Source of the DNA: Variovorax sp. OK212
GTDB lineage: Bacteria; Pseudomonadota; Gammaproteobacteria; Burkholderiales; Burkholderiaceae_C
NCBI RefSeq assembly: GCF_900112425.1
Contig: NZ_FOLP01000031.1
Coordinates: 1 to 64,000, forward strand
DNA: 64,000 nucleotides
Reading direction: 5' to 3'
Below are positions 16,937 to 24,528 of this stretch, piece after piece; the first letter of the stretch is position 1, and each line of letters starts with the position of its first letter. The translations under genes and the position numbers were made by a program. Under the pieces are notes generated by a model. The model worked only from the letters and a program-made list of their open reading frames with translations. It did not search any database and had not been told where the DNA came from.

Positions 16937-18007
16937 TCAAGCCGCGACAGGCTCGCCCACGTCCGCGAAGTCGATCAGCACCTTCATCGCCTTCTGCCGG
17001 TCGCTCGCGAGTTCGAAGGCCTGCCGCGCCTGCAGCATCGGGAAGGTGTGCGTCACCACCGGCGACAGGTCCACGCGCCCTTCGTTGATGAGCCGCACCG
17101 CCAGCGCAAACTCCGCATGGAAGCGGAACGAGCCGCAAATGCTGAGCTCCTTCGCCACCACCATGTTCTGCGGAATGCTCACGTCGCCGCCCAGCCCCAG
17201 CTGCACGACCACGCCGCGCGGGCGCATCACCTCGAGCCCGTCGCGCAGCGCGCGCTCGTTGCCGGAGCATTCGAGCATCACGTCGAAGGTGCCCTTGTCG
17301 GGGGAATAGCGCGACACCCAGGTCTTGTCTTTCGCGACGTTGATGACCTGGTCGGCGCCCATGGCACGTGCAATGGCCAGCGGCTCGTCGACCACGTCGG
17401 TGGCGGTGATCTCGGCCGCGCCGTGCGCGCGCGCCGCGGCGATGGCCAGCACGCCGATGGGGCCGCAGCCCGACACCAGCACGCGCTTGCCCAGCAGCGG
17501 CCCGGCACGCGACACGCCGTGCAGGCCCACCGAGAACGGCTCGGCCAGCGCGGCCAGGCGCAGCGGCACGTGCTCGGCCACCTTCACGCATTGCGTGGCC
17601 TCGCACAGCAGCATGTTGCGGAATGCCCCCTGCACGTGCGGCGTGCGCATGGCGCTGCCGTAGAAGCGCATGTCCAGGCACTGGTTGGGCAGGCCCTCCA
17701 GGCAGAACTTGCAGGCACCGCACGGCCGGCTCGGGTTGATGGCCACCTTGTCGCCGATGCGCACGCTGTCCACGCCCGGCGCCACCGCCACCACGGTGCC
17801 GGCCACTTCATGGCCCAGCACCATCGGCTCCTTGATGCGCACGGTGCCGAAGCCGCCGTGATGAAAGTAATGCAGGTCGGAGCCGCAGATGCCGCCCATG
17901 CCGACCTTCACCAGCACCTGGCCGGGACCGATCTCGCCGGCGTCCTGTTCGTCCAGCCGCAGGTCGTCGGGGGCGTGGATCACGAGGCACATACAACGCA
18001 AACGCAT
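16937..18007 (-). CDS. idnD: L-idonate 5-dehydrogenase
   Basis: A 356-residue zinc-dependent medium-chain dehydrogenase. Catalytic zinc ligands are C41 (GGICGSDLHY) and H66-E67 (VLGHE); the structural zinc cysteines are C96, C99, C102 and C110. Segments such as GGICGSDLHY, KVAINPSRPCG, NQCLDMRFYGSAM and RGVVVQLGLGG match E. coli IdnD closely. The enzyme oxidises L-idonate to 5-keto-D-gluconate with NAD(P). It follows the hydroxyacid dehydrogenase gene by 15 bp and diverges from idnO and gntK, which supports an L-idonate pathway. A related sorbitol or other polyol dehydrogenase activity is less likely. Confidence 0.88.
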   Translation of the reverse strand: MRLRCMCLVIHAPDDLRLDEQDAGEIGPGQVLVKVGMGGICGSDLHYFHHGGFGTVRIKEPMVLGHEVAGTVVAVAPGVDSVRIGDKVAINPSRPCGACKFCLEGLPNQCLDMRFYGSAMRTPHVQGAFRNMLLCEATQCVKVAEHVPLRLAALAEPFSVGLHGVSRAGPLLGKRVLVSGCGPIGVLAIAAARAHGAAEITATDVVDEPLAIARAMGADQVINVAKDKTWVSRYSPDKGTFDVMLECSGNERALRDGLEVMRPRGVVVQLGLGGDVSIPQNMVVAKELSICGSFRFHAEFALAVRLINEGRVDLSPVVTHTFPMLQARQAFELASDRQKAMKVLIDFADVGEPVAA

Positions 18008-18022
18008 GATGGTTCCTTCTCT

Positions 18023-18976
18023 TCAGGCAACGGGGGTGATCAGGGGCTGGCCCGCGAAGTGGGCCTCGAGGTTGCGGCGCACCAGCTCGCCCATGGCGCG
18101 GCGCGTCTGCTCGGTGCCGCTGCCATGGTGCGGGGTCAGCACCACGTTGTCGAGCGCCGCGAAGCGCGGGTCGATGCGCGGCTCGTTGAGGAACACGTCG
18201 AGCGCCGCGCCGGCGATGCTGCGCGTCTGCAGCGCCTGCAGCAGCGCGCCTTCGTCGACGGTGGTGCCGCGCGACACGTTCACCAGCCAGCCCTTGGGGC
18301 CGAGCGCCTGCAGCACCTCGGCATCGACGATGCCGCGCGTGGCCTCGCCGCCGGGCAGGATGACGATGAGCACGTCGCACCAGTCGGCCATGGCGCTCAG
18401 GCTTGCGAAGTGGCGGTGCGGGCTGTCGGCCTTCGGGTTGCGGCTGAAGTAGCCCAGCTCCACGTCGAAGCCCGAGAGCCGGCGCGCGATGGTGCCGCCG
18501 ATGCGTCCGAACCCGGCAATGCCGATGCGCTGGCCGAACACGCGCGTGGCCAGCGGCAGCGCGCCATTGGCCCAGGCGCCGCTGCGCACGAACTGGTCGC
18601 CGGCCGGAATGCGCCGCTGCAGCGCCAGCGTGAGGCCCACGGCCAGGTCGGCCACGTCGCCGTTGAGCACGTCGGGCGTGTTGCTCACGCGGATGCCGCG
18701 CGCGCGGCAGGCGGCGAGGTCGATGGCGTCGGTGCCCACGCCGTAGCAGGCGATGAGCTCGAGCCTGGGCAAGGCCGCGATCAGCTCGGCGCTGGCGCCC
18801 AGCTCGCCGCGCGTGGCAATCGCGCGAATGTCGGCTGCGTGCTCGGCGACGAAGGCCGCCCGGTCGGGCGCCTCCCAGAGGCGGTGCAGCGTGTAGGCCG
18901 CCTGCAGGGGCGCCATGTCCCATTCCGGGTAGGCGCCGGCCATCAGCACGTGCGGGGAGGATGCGGTAGCGGTCAA
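18023..18976 (-). CDS. D-isomer-specific 2-hydroxyacid dehydrogenase (2-ketogluconate/glyoxylate reductase-like)
   Basis: A 317-residue enzyme with the NAD(P) motif GFGRIGGTIARRL, a catalytic arginine in NVSRGTTVDE and the catalytic histidine in LTPHHGSGTEQTR. It belongs to the group annotated as 2-ketogluconate, hydroxypyruvate or glyoxylate reductase. Beside idnD, idnO and gntK, reduction of 2-ketogluconate to gluconate (TkrA/GhrB role) is the most likely job, by context. It is the first gene of the minus-strand arm, its start lying 45 bp from the proximal ACCGGT operator. Confidence 0.85.
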   Translation of the reverse strand: MTATASSPHVLMAGAYPEWDMAPLQAAYTLHRLWEAPDRAAFVAEHAADIRAIATRGELGASAELIAALPRLELIACYGVGTDAIDLAACRARGIRVSNTPDVLNGDVADLAVGLTLALQRRIPAGDQFVRSGAWANGALPLATRVFGQRIGIAGFGRIGGTIARRLSGFDVELGYFSRNPKADSPHRHFASLSAMADWCDVLIVILPGGEATRGIVDAEVLQALGPKGWLVNVSRGTTVDEGALLQALQTRSIAGAALDVFLNEPRIDPRFAALDNVVLTPHHGSGTEQTRRAMGELVRRNLEAHFAGQPLITPVA

Positions 18977-19020
18977 GCGGATGTCTCCTGCGGGTGACGG
19001 AAAAAAAGGGATCGCAAATA

Positions 19021-19033
19021 AGATACCGGTAAC
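19021..19033. promoter_or_regulatory. GntR/IdnR-like operator, site 1
   Basis: The 13-mer AGATACCGGTAAC contains the palindrome TACCGGTA and resembles the E. coli GntR/IdnR (LacI-family) operator. An identical copy lies exactly 70 bp away at 19091-19103, and a weaker ACCGGT core is at 19072-19077. The site lies upstream of the hydroxyacid dehydrogenase-idnD arm. Confidence 0.75.
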
Positions 19034-19090
19034 TCTAACCTGTTGCCAAATGAAATGGCTACGCAGGTTTCACCGGTTGACGATTTCAAA

Positions 19091-19103
19091 AGATACCGGT
19101 AAC
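19091..19103. promoter_or_regulatory. GntR/IdnR-like operator, site 2
   Basis: Second exact copy of AGATACCGGTAAC, 40 bp before the idnO start. Two identical sites about 6.7 helical turns apart between divergent genes would suit cooperative binding or looping by a tetrameric LacI-family repressor. No such regulator is encoded in the window. Confidence 0.75.
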
Positions 19104-19142
19104 GTATCCCCGCCATTCGCAACACGCCCCCAGGAGCTCCTC

Positions 19143-19904
19143 TTGAAACTGTTCGACCTTTCCGGGCGCACCGCCCTCATCACCGGTTCCAGCAAGGGCA
19201 TCGGCTTCGCGCTGGCCGCGGCGCTGGGCAACGCCGGCGCGCGCGTGGTGCTCAACGCCCGCGACGGCGCATCGCTCACCGCGGCGCGCGACGCCCTGCG
19301 CGCCAAGGGCATCGCGGCCGAGGCCGTGGCCTTCGACGTGACCGACGCCGCCGCGGTGGAAGCCGGCGTGGCCGCCATCGAAGCGGACATCGGCGCCATC
19401 GACATCCTCGTGAACAACGCCGGCATGCAGCACCGCGGCGCGTTCGCCGAGTTCCCCATCGACGCGTGGCACAAGATCACCACCACCAACATCGACAGCG
19501 TGTTCTTCGTGGGCCGCTTCGTGGCGCAACGCATGATCGAGCGCAAGCGCGGCAAGATCATCAACGTGTGCTCGGTGCAGAGCGAACTGGGCCGCCCCGG
19601 CATTGCGCCCTACGCCGCCACCAAGGGCGCGGTGAAGATGCTCACCAAGGGCATGGCGATCGACCTGGGCAAGCACGGCATCCAGGTCAACGGCCTGGGC
19701 CCGGGCTATTTCAAGACCGAACTCACGCAGACGCTGGTGGCCGACGAGGCCTTCACCGCATGGCTGTCGGGCCGCACGCCGGCCGGGCGCTGGGGCGACG
19801 TGGAAGAGCTCGGCGGCGCGGCCATCTTCCTGGCGTCGGACGCATCGAGCTTCGTCAACGGCCACATCCTGTACGTGGACGGCGGCATCACCGCGAGCCT
19901 CTGA
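19143..19904 (+). CDS. idnO: gluconate 5-dehydrogenase (5-keto-D-gluconate reductase), SDR
   Basis: A 253-residue SDR with TGSSKGIG, NNAG (DILVNNAGMQHRG), a serine in NVCSVQSELG and active-site YAATK; it ends with the usual YVDGGITASL. NVCSVQSELGRPG and GLGPGYFKTELT are typical of IdnO/Ga5DH. The enzyme reduces 5-keto-D-gluconate to D-gluconate. The start is a TTG at 19143 with AGGAG six bases upstream; no closer ATG fits the LFDLSGRTALITG N-terminus. It heads the plus-strand arm and is followed after 4 bp by gluconokinase. Confidence 0.88.
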   Translation: MKLFDLSGRTALITGSSKGIGFALAAALGNAGARVVLNARDGASLTAARDALRAKGIAAEAVAFDVTDAAAVEAGVAAIEADIGAIDILVNNAGMQHRGAFAEFPIDAWHKITTTNIDSVFFVGRFVAQRMIERKRGKIINVCSVQSELGRPGIAPYAATKGAVKMLTKGMAIDLGKHGIQVNGLGPGYFKTELTQTLVADEAFTAWLSGRTPAGRWGDVEELGGAAIFLASDASSFVNGHILYVDGGITASL

Positions 19905-19908
19905 CACA

Positions 19909-20556
19909 GTGCCTGCTGCACCGCCCTCGCCACCGCCCTCGCCACCACCCGCGCCGCCAGCAGCGCCGTCGTTGCCAGCTCGCCTTCCCGTGGTGGTCAT
20001 GGGCGTGTCGGGCACCGGCAAGAGCAGCGTGGCCGCGGCACTGGCCGGCGCGCTCGGTGTGCCCTGGATCGACGGCGACGACCTGCACGTGGCCGACGCC
20101 GTGGCGCGCATGCGCGCGGGCCAGCCGCTCGCCGACGAAGACCGCTGGCCCTGGCTCGACCGCATCGGCGCCTGCCTGGCGAATGCCGATGCCGATGCCG
20201 ATGCCGATGCCGATGCCGATGCCACGGCCACGCCGCACGGCGTGGTGGTGGCCTGCTCCGCCCTGCGGCGCGCCTACCGCGACCGCCTGCGCGCCGCGTC
20301 GCCCGGCCTGCGCTTCGTGTTCCTCGACGGCCCGCCCGCGCTCATCCGCCGGCGCCTGGAGCAGCGCACCGGCCACTACATGCCGCCCGCGCTGCTCGAC
20401 AGCCAACTGCGGACACTGGAAAAACCCGGCACCGACGAGGCCGACGTGCTGCACGCCAGCATCGGCACGCCGGTGCCACAGATCGTGGCCGACATCGCCG
20501 CGCGGCTGACCGGCGGCGCCAGCCCTTCGACTCTCCGGACGAAAGCCTCCCCATGA
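19909..20556 (+). CDS. gntK: gluconokinase with low-complexity insertions
   Basis: A 215-residue GntK/IdnK-type kinase that phosphorylates D-gluconate to 6-phosphogluconate. The P-loop GVSGTGKSS lies at about residues 32-40, WIDGDDLHVADAVARMRAG is the gluconate-kinase signature, and VACSALRRAYRDRLR and RTGHYMPPALLDSQL follow. The first 27 residues are proline/alanine-rich and not typical, so translation could begin later, for example at the GTG at 19990. An in-frame run of six GCCGAT units encodes an alanine-aspartate repeat inside the domain. The stop overlaps the next start as ATGA. The product enters the pentose phosphate or Entner-Doudoroff route. Confidence 0.9.
   Translation: MPAAPPSPPPSPPPAPPAAPSLPARLPVVVMGVSGTGKSSVAAALAGALGVPWIDGDDLHVADAVARMRAGQPLADEDRWPWLDRIGACLANADADADADADADATATPHGVVVACSALRRAYRDRLRAASPGLRFVFLDGPPALIRRRLEQRTGHYMPPALLDSQLRTLEKPGTDEADVLHASIGTPVPQIVADIAARLTGGASPSTLRTKASP
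19921..19944 (+). repeat. 12-bp tandem repeat, two copies
   Basis: CCGCCCTCGCCA occurs twice in a row at the start of the gluconokinase frame and continues imperfectly. It encodes the proline-rich N-terminus, whose translation is itself uncertain. Confidence 0.7.
20185..20220 (+). repeat. hexanucleotide microsatellite (GCCGAT)6 inside gntK
   Basis: Six exact tandem copies of GCCGAT lie in frame within the gluconokinase gene and encode six Ala-Asp pairs. Gain or loss of units keeps the frame, so strain-to-strain length variation would be tolerated. Confidence 0.95.
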
Positions 20557-21446
20557 CAGTCCCCCGCCAGCGCGTGGCCGTGATCGGCGTCGGCATCATG
20601 GGCTCGGCCATTGCGCGCCGGTTGCTCGAATGCGACCACGAGGTGAGCGTGTTCGACCTCGACACGGCCAAGGTGGCGGCGCTCGCGCAGCGCGGCGCGT
20701 CATCCGCGCCAACCGCCCAGGCTGCGGCCGCGGCCAGCGACTTCGTCATCACCAGCCTGAACTCGGCGGCCGTGGTCGAGCGCGCGATCTTCGGCGACGC
20801 CGGCATCGCGGCCGCGCCTGCCGATGCGCGGCGCCTGCTGATCGACATGTCGTCGATCGACCCGCCCGCCACGCGCCGGCTGGCGCAGTCGCTGCGCGAG
20901 CGCACGGGCATGGGCTTCGTCGACGCGCCGCTGTCGGGCGGCGCGCCCAAGGCCCTGCTCGGCCAGCTGACGGTGATGGCCGGCGGCAGCGCGCACGACG
21001 TGGAGCGCGCGCGCGCCGTCATGGACAGCCTGTGCGCCAACTACACGCGCATGGGCGGCAACGGCGCGGGGCAGACGACCAAGCTGGTCAACCAGCTGCT
21101 GTGCGCCATCGGCTTCCAGGCGGTGGCCGAGGCGGTGCGGTTGGCCGAGGCCGGCGGTGTCGACGCGTCGAAGCTGCCCGCGGCATTGGCCGGCGGGCGC
21201 GCCGACAGCCAGATCCTGCGCGAGTTCGGCCCCAGGATGGCCGCGCGCGACTTCACGCCCACCGGCCGCATCGACAACATGCTGAAGGACCTCGAGGCGG
21301 TGCAAGCCTTCTCGCAGGCCGAGCGCCTGCCGCTGCCGCTTGCGGGCGCCGTGTCGGAGCTGCACCGCACGTTTGTCGCGGCCGGCCTCGGCGCCGAAGA
21401 CACGGCGGCCATGATGCGGCAGTTCAGCGGCTACGCCCGCGACTGA
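20553..21446 (+). CDS. NAD(P)-dependent beta-hydroxyacid dehydrogenase (HIBADH family)
   Basis: A 297-residue protein with the cofactor motif GVGIMGSAIARRLL, the substrate segment DAPLSGGAPKAL and the catalytic lysine in GQTTKLVNQLL. It belongs to the 3-hydroxyisobutyrate/tartronate semialdehyde/6-phosphogluconate dehydrogenase superfamily. The start overlaps the gluconokinase stop by 4 bp, so it belongs to the same message. It is too short for a classical 6-phosphogluconate dehydrogenase; the exact sugar-acid substrate is undetermined. Confidence 0.87.
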   Translation: MTVPRQRVAVIGVGIMGSAIARRLLECDHEVSVFDLDTAKVAALAQRGASSAPTAQAAAAASDFVITSLNSAAVVERAIFGDAGIAAAPADARRLLIDMSSIDPPATRRLAQSLRERTGMGFVDAPLSGGAPKALLGQLTVMAGGSAHDVERARAVMDSLCANYTRMGGNGAGQTTKLVNQLLCAIGFQAVAEAVRLAEAGGVDASKLPAALAGGRADSQILREFGPRMAARDFTPTGRIDNMLKDLEAVQAFSQAERLPLPLAGAVSELHRTFVAAGLGAEDTAAMMRQFSGYARD

Positions 21447-21488
21447 AGCACGGCCGTCAACAAAATTCCAACCCCGAAAGAGACACCC

Positions 21489-21830
21489 ATGTTCATCCGC
21501 TGCGCGTTCTTCAAGGGCCGGGTCAAGCCCGGCATGGAAGAGGCATTCGACCGGCATGTGCACGACAGCCTCGTGCCGTTGTGGACCCGCTTTCCCGGCG
21601 CACTCGAGGTGCGCGTGCTGCGCCAGCTCGAAAGCGACGTGAGCGACCCCGAGCTCGCGATGGTGCTGTCGATCCGCTTCGCGAGCCGCGAGGACATCGC
21701 CACCGCTCTCGACTCGCCCGTGCGCTACGAAAGCCGCGAGGTCTCCAGGAAGCTCTTCGAGATGTTCGACGGCTCCGTCTTCCACACGGTGTTCAGCGCC
21801 GAGGAGTTCGCGCTCGCGCAGTCTTCCTGA
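21489..21830 (+). CDS. small EthD/dimeric alpha-beta barrel-like protein
   Basis: A 113-residue protein starting MFIRCAFFKGRVKPGMEEAFDRHVHDSLVPLW. The pattern of a beta strand, a helix with F-x3-V-x2-S-L-x-P-L, then a further strand (ALEVRVLRQLES) is that of ferredoxin-like dimeric barrels (EthD or antibiotic-monooxygenase-like). These proteins often accompany catabolic dehydrogenases with an unclear role. Start has GAAAGAGA upstream. Its last 38 bp overlap the end of the convergent GH15 gene. Confidence 0.7.
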   Translation: MFIRCAFFKGRVKPGMEEAFDRHVHDSLVPLWTRFPGALEVRVLRQLESDVSDPELAMVLSIRFASREDIATALDSPVRYESREVSRKLFEMFDGSVFHTVFSAEEFALAQSS

Positions 21831-23796
21831 GGCCCTTGGCGGGCTTGGTGGCCTTTGAAGGTGTGGAAGGCTTGGCGGACTTTGCCGCCGGAGCCGCCTT
21901 CTTTTTCTTCTGTGCAACCGGCTTGCCGTCCAGGTCCGCCAGCTCCCACACGCCGCCCGCCGCCGACACCAGCGCATGCGCGCTGTTGATCAGCCCGATG
22001 TGCGAGAACGCCTGCGGAAAGTTGCCCAGCTGGCGCTGCGCCACCGGGTCGTATTCCTCCGCGAACAGGCCCAGGTCGTTGCCCAGCGCCAGCAGGCGCT
22101 TGAACAAGGCCCGCGCCTTGCGCAGCTTGCCCATGGCCACGTACACGTTCGACAGCCAGAAGCTGCAGGCCAGAAACGCGCCCTCGCCGCCCTCCAGCCC
22201 GTCGACACCCTTCTCGGTGCGGTAGCGGTACACCAGCCCGTTGAAGATCAGGTCCTTCTCGATGCGCGCGATGGTGCCCTGCACGCGCGGGTCATGGATC
22301 GGCAGGAAGCCGATCAGCGGCATCCACAGCAGCGCCGCGTCCACCGCGTCGGCGCCGTAGTACTGCACGAAGGAGTTGCTCGCGGCGTCGAAGCCGCGCG
22401 CGCACACCTCGGCATGGATCTCGTCGCGCACCTCGCGCCAGCGCTCCACGGGGCCTTCGAGCCCGTACTCGGTCGCGCTCGCAATCATCCGGTCGAAGGC
22501 CAGCCAGCACATGATCTTCGAATGCACGAAGTGCCGCGGCTCGCCGCGCACCTCCCACAGGCTGCAGTCGGTCTCTTTCCACAGCACCATCAGCTGCCTG
22601 GCGATGGCGCGCTCCAGCGGCCACACCTTGTCCATGTCCGCCAGCCCCGCGCGCCGTGCCGCATGGAAGGCCGCGATGACCGAGCCGTACACGTCGAGCT
22701 GGCGCTGTCCATGTGCGCCGTTGCCGATGCGCACCGGCCTGCTGCCTTCATAACCCGGCAGCCAGCCCAGTTCCAGCTCGGTGAGCGAGCGTTCGCCGTG
22801 CAGGCCGTACATCACCTGCAGCTCTTCGGGCGAGCCGCCCACCGCGCGCATCAGCCACCAGCGCCACGCGCTGGCTTCTTCCACGTAGCCCGAGCCGATC
22901 AGCGCGTACAGCGTGAGCGCCGCGTCGCGCAGCCAGCAGAAGCGGTAGTCCCAGTTGCGCTCGCCGCCCGGCAGCTCGGGCAGCGAGGTGCTGGGCGCGG
23001 CGACGATGCCGCCGGTGGGTTCGTAGGTGAGCGCCTTAAGCGTGAGCAGCGAGCGCATCACCGGCTCACGGAATTCGCCCTGGTAGCCGCAGCGGCCGGT
23101 CCAGCCGTTCCACTCGGCCACGGTGCGCGCCAGCAGCGCGTTGGCGTCGCGCGTCACCGGCGGTGTCAGGTGCGAGGGAAACCATTCGAGGCTGAACGCA
23201 ATCGACTGCCCCGCTGACACGGTGAAGTCGGCGCAGCTCGCGAAGTTCTCGTTGACCAGCGGCACGCCGGAGCTGATGCGCACCGCGTCGGGCCCCGCCG
23301 TGGCGTAGATGGCGCCGTCGCGCCGCTCCATCCACGGGCACCACTCGCCGTAGTTGAAGCGGATGCGGAACTCGGTGTGCATGGCCACGCTGCCGCGCAC
23401 GCCCTGCACGACGCGCACCACCTCGTGCGTGCCGTCCACGGCGGGGCGCGGCATGAAGTCGGTGACGGTGGCGGTGCCCCTGGCCGTGTGGATGGTGGTT
23501 TCGAGCACCACCGTGCCGGGCAGGTAGCGCCGCGTGACGCGCGCCTTGCGCCCGTCGGCGCCGCGCGCGCACATCGTCCAGTGGCCGTTGCGCTTGTCGC
23601 CCAGCAGGCTGGCGAACATGGCGGCGGAATCGAAGCGCGGCAGGCACAGCCATTCGATGTCGCCCTCGCGGTGGACCAGCGCCGCGCTGTGGGTGGAGCC
23701 GATGAGCGCGTAGTCGCCGATGGGGCGTGCCGCGTGCAGCGTGGGGGGTGTTTTTTTTGAAGGCTTTGGCAAGGAAGCAAGCCTTGCCGCTCCCAC
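21793..23796 (-). CDS. GH15-family glucoamylase/trehalase-like protein
   Basis: A 667-residue glycoside hydrolase of family 15. The N-terminal RPIGDYALIGSTHSAALVHREGDIEWLCLPRFDS is the family opening. The catalytic-domain segments GGERNWDYRFCWLRDAA and, near the C-terminus, EEYDP and GNFPQAFSHIGLINSA (general-base region) are present. No signal peptide is seen, so it is cytoplasmic, acting on alpha-glucans or trehalose. The last ~45 residues are a lysine/alanine/proline-rich tail overlapping the convergent gene. The start is uncertain: GTG at 23796 lacks a good ribosome site, and runs of 8 T and 6 G lie just inside the gene. Confidence 0.88.
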   Translation of the reverse strand: MGAARLASLPKPSKKTPPTLHAARPIGDYALIGSTHSAALVHREGDIEWLCLPRFDSAAMFASLLGDKRNGHWTMCARGADGRKARVTRRYLPGTVVLETTIHTARGTATVTDFMPRPAVDGTHEVVRVVQGVRGSVAMHTEFRIRFNYGEWCPWMERRDGAIYATAGPDAVRISSGVPLVNENFASCADFTVSAGQSIAFSLEWFPSHLTPPVTRDANALLARTVAEWNGWTGRCGYQGEFREPVMRSLLTLKALTYEPTGGIVAAPSTSLPELPGGERNWDYRFCWLRDAALTLYALIGSGYVEEASAWRWWLMRAVGGSPEELQVMYGLHGERSLTELELGWLPGYEGSRPVRIGNGAHGQRQLDVYGSVIAAFHAARRAGLADMDKVWPLERAIARQLMVLWKETDCSLWEVRGEPRHFVHSKIMCWLAFDRMIASATEYGLEGPVERWREVRDEIHAEVCARGFDAASNSFVQYYGADAVDAALLWMPLIGFLPIHDPRVQGTIARIEKDLIFNGLVYRYRTEKGVDGLEGGEGAFLACSFWLSNVYVAMGKLRKARALFKRLLALGNDLGLFAEEYDPVAQRQLGNFPQAFSHIGLINSAHALVSAAGGVWELADLDGKPVAQKKKKAAPAAKSAKPSTPSKATKPAKGLRKTARARTPRR

Positions 23797-23871
23797 GGCG
23801 CTCGGTTGCCAGCAAGGGACGCAGCTCGTTGACAGACAACGTCTATTCGACGCACCGGAGGCTTTTTACGG

Positions 23872-24528
23872 TTGCTGCGGGAATCTTCACGGTCGAGTGT
23901 TGAAGTGACCATTGTTTGCAACTCGCTCTCCATCACGTCCGAAGACTGCGCCGACCACTTTTCCCTGCAAGGAAGTCGTCGATGTCGCGCACGCTCTCGG
24001 TCCAGTCTTGGCGGGTTGACCTCCCTGCGCCTCGGTCTGCAGGGTACACCGGGCATCCACATCAGATCCTGCCTGGATGGAGACGGTCTGTGGATCGAAG
24101 CGGGCGAGGCTCCCGCCCTCTACACCGTTGAAGAAGGCGTTCCGGCGCATCTGCGCGCACTGGCCGAAGCGCTGAAGCCCGCGCGATTGGAGAGGCTCTG
24201 GATGGTGAGCTTTCCACCCAACCTCCCTCGCGACGACATCTTCACTCCTCGAACCTCGGCACGCTGGCTCAAGCGCTTCGACGCGGACAGCGATTGGGGC
24301 GGGCTCGTCGACGGCGAACCGCCCAAGCGGCCGGAGCCTTGCGCTCCGTCGCGCAGCCGCTCGAGTGCATACGCAGGAGCCGCCTGCCCCCGCAGCGGCA
24401 ACTGGCAGGCCCCGCGCTTGAACAATCAGATTGAATATGTCGAGCGCGGCAAGCCCATGCCGGGTCCGGCGAACACACCGGCAGGCGCCGTGGTGTGGTA
24501 CCTGCAGGACGACAAGTCCAAGCCCTAG
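23872..24528 (+). pseudogene. hypothetical protein, possible Imm72-like immunity remnant
   Basis: A 218-codon frame with a doubtful TTG start. The first ~55 residues look random; from about GLTSLRLGLQGTPG onward it looks like real protein (ERLWMVSFPPNLPRDDIF, RWLKRFDADSDW). The C-terminal ~55 residues read CPRSGNWQAP, then GKPMPGP and GAVVWYLQD, a pattern I associate with immunity proteins of the Imm71/Imm72 type carried with type VI or polymorphic toxins. The N-terminal part of such a protein is missing, so it is probably a decayed fragment. Its stop shares a CTAG palindrome with the stop of the convergent fliA gene. An unknown intact protein is the alternative. Confidence 0.4.
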
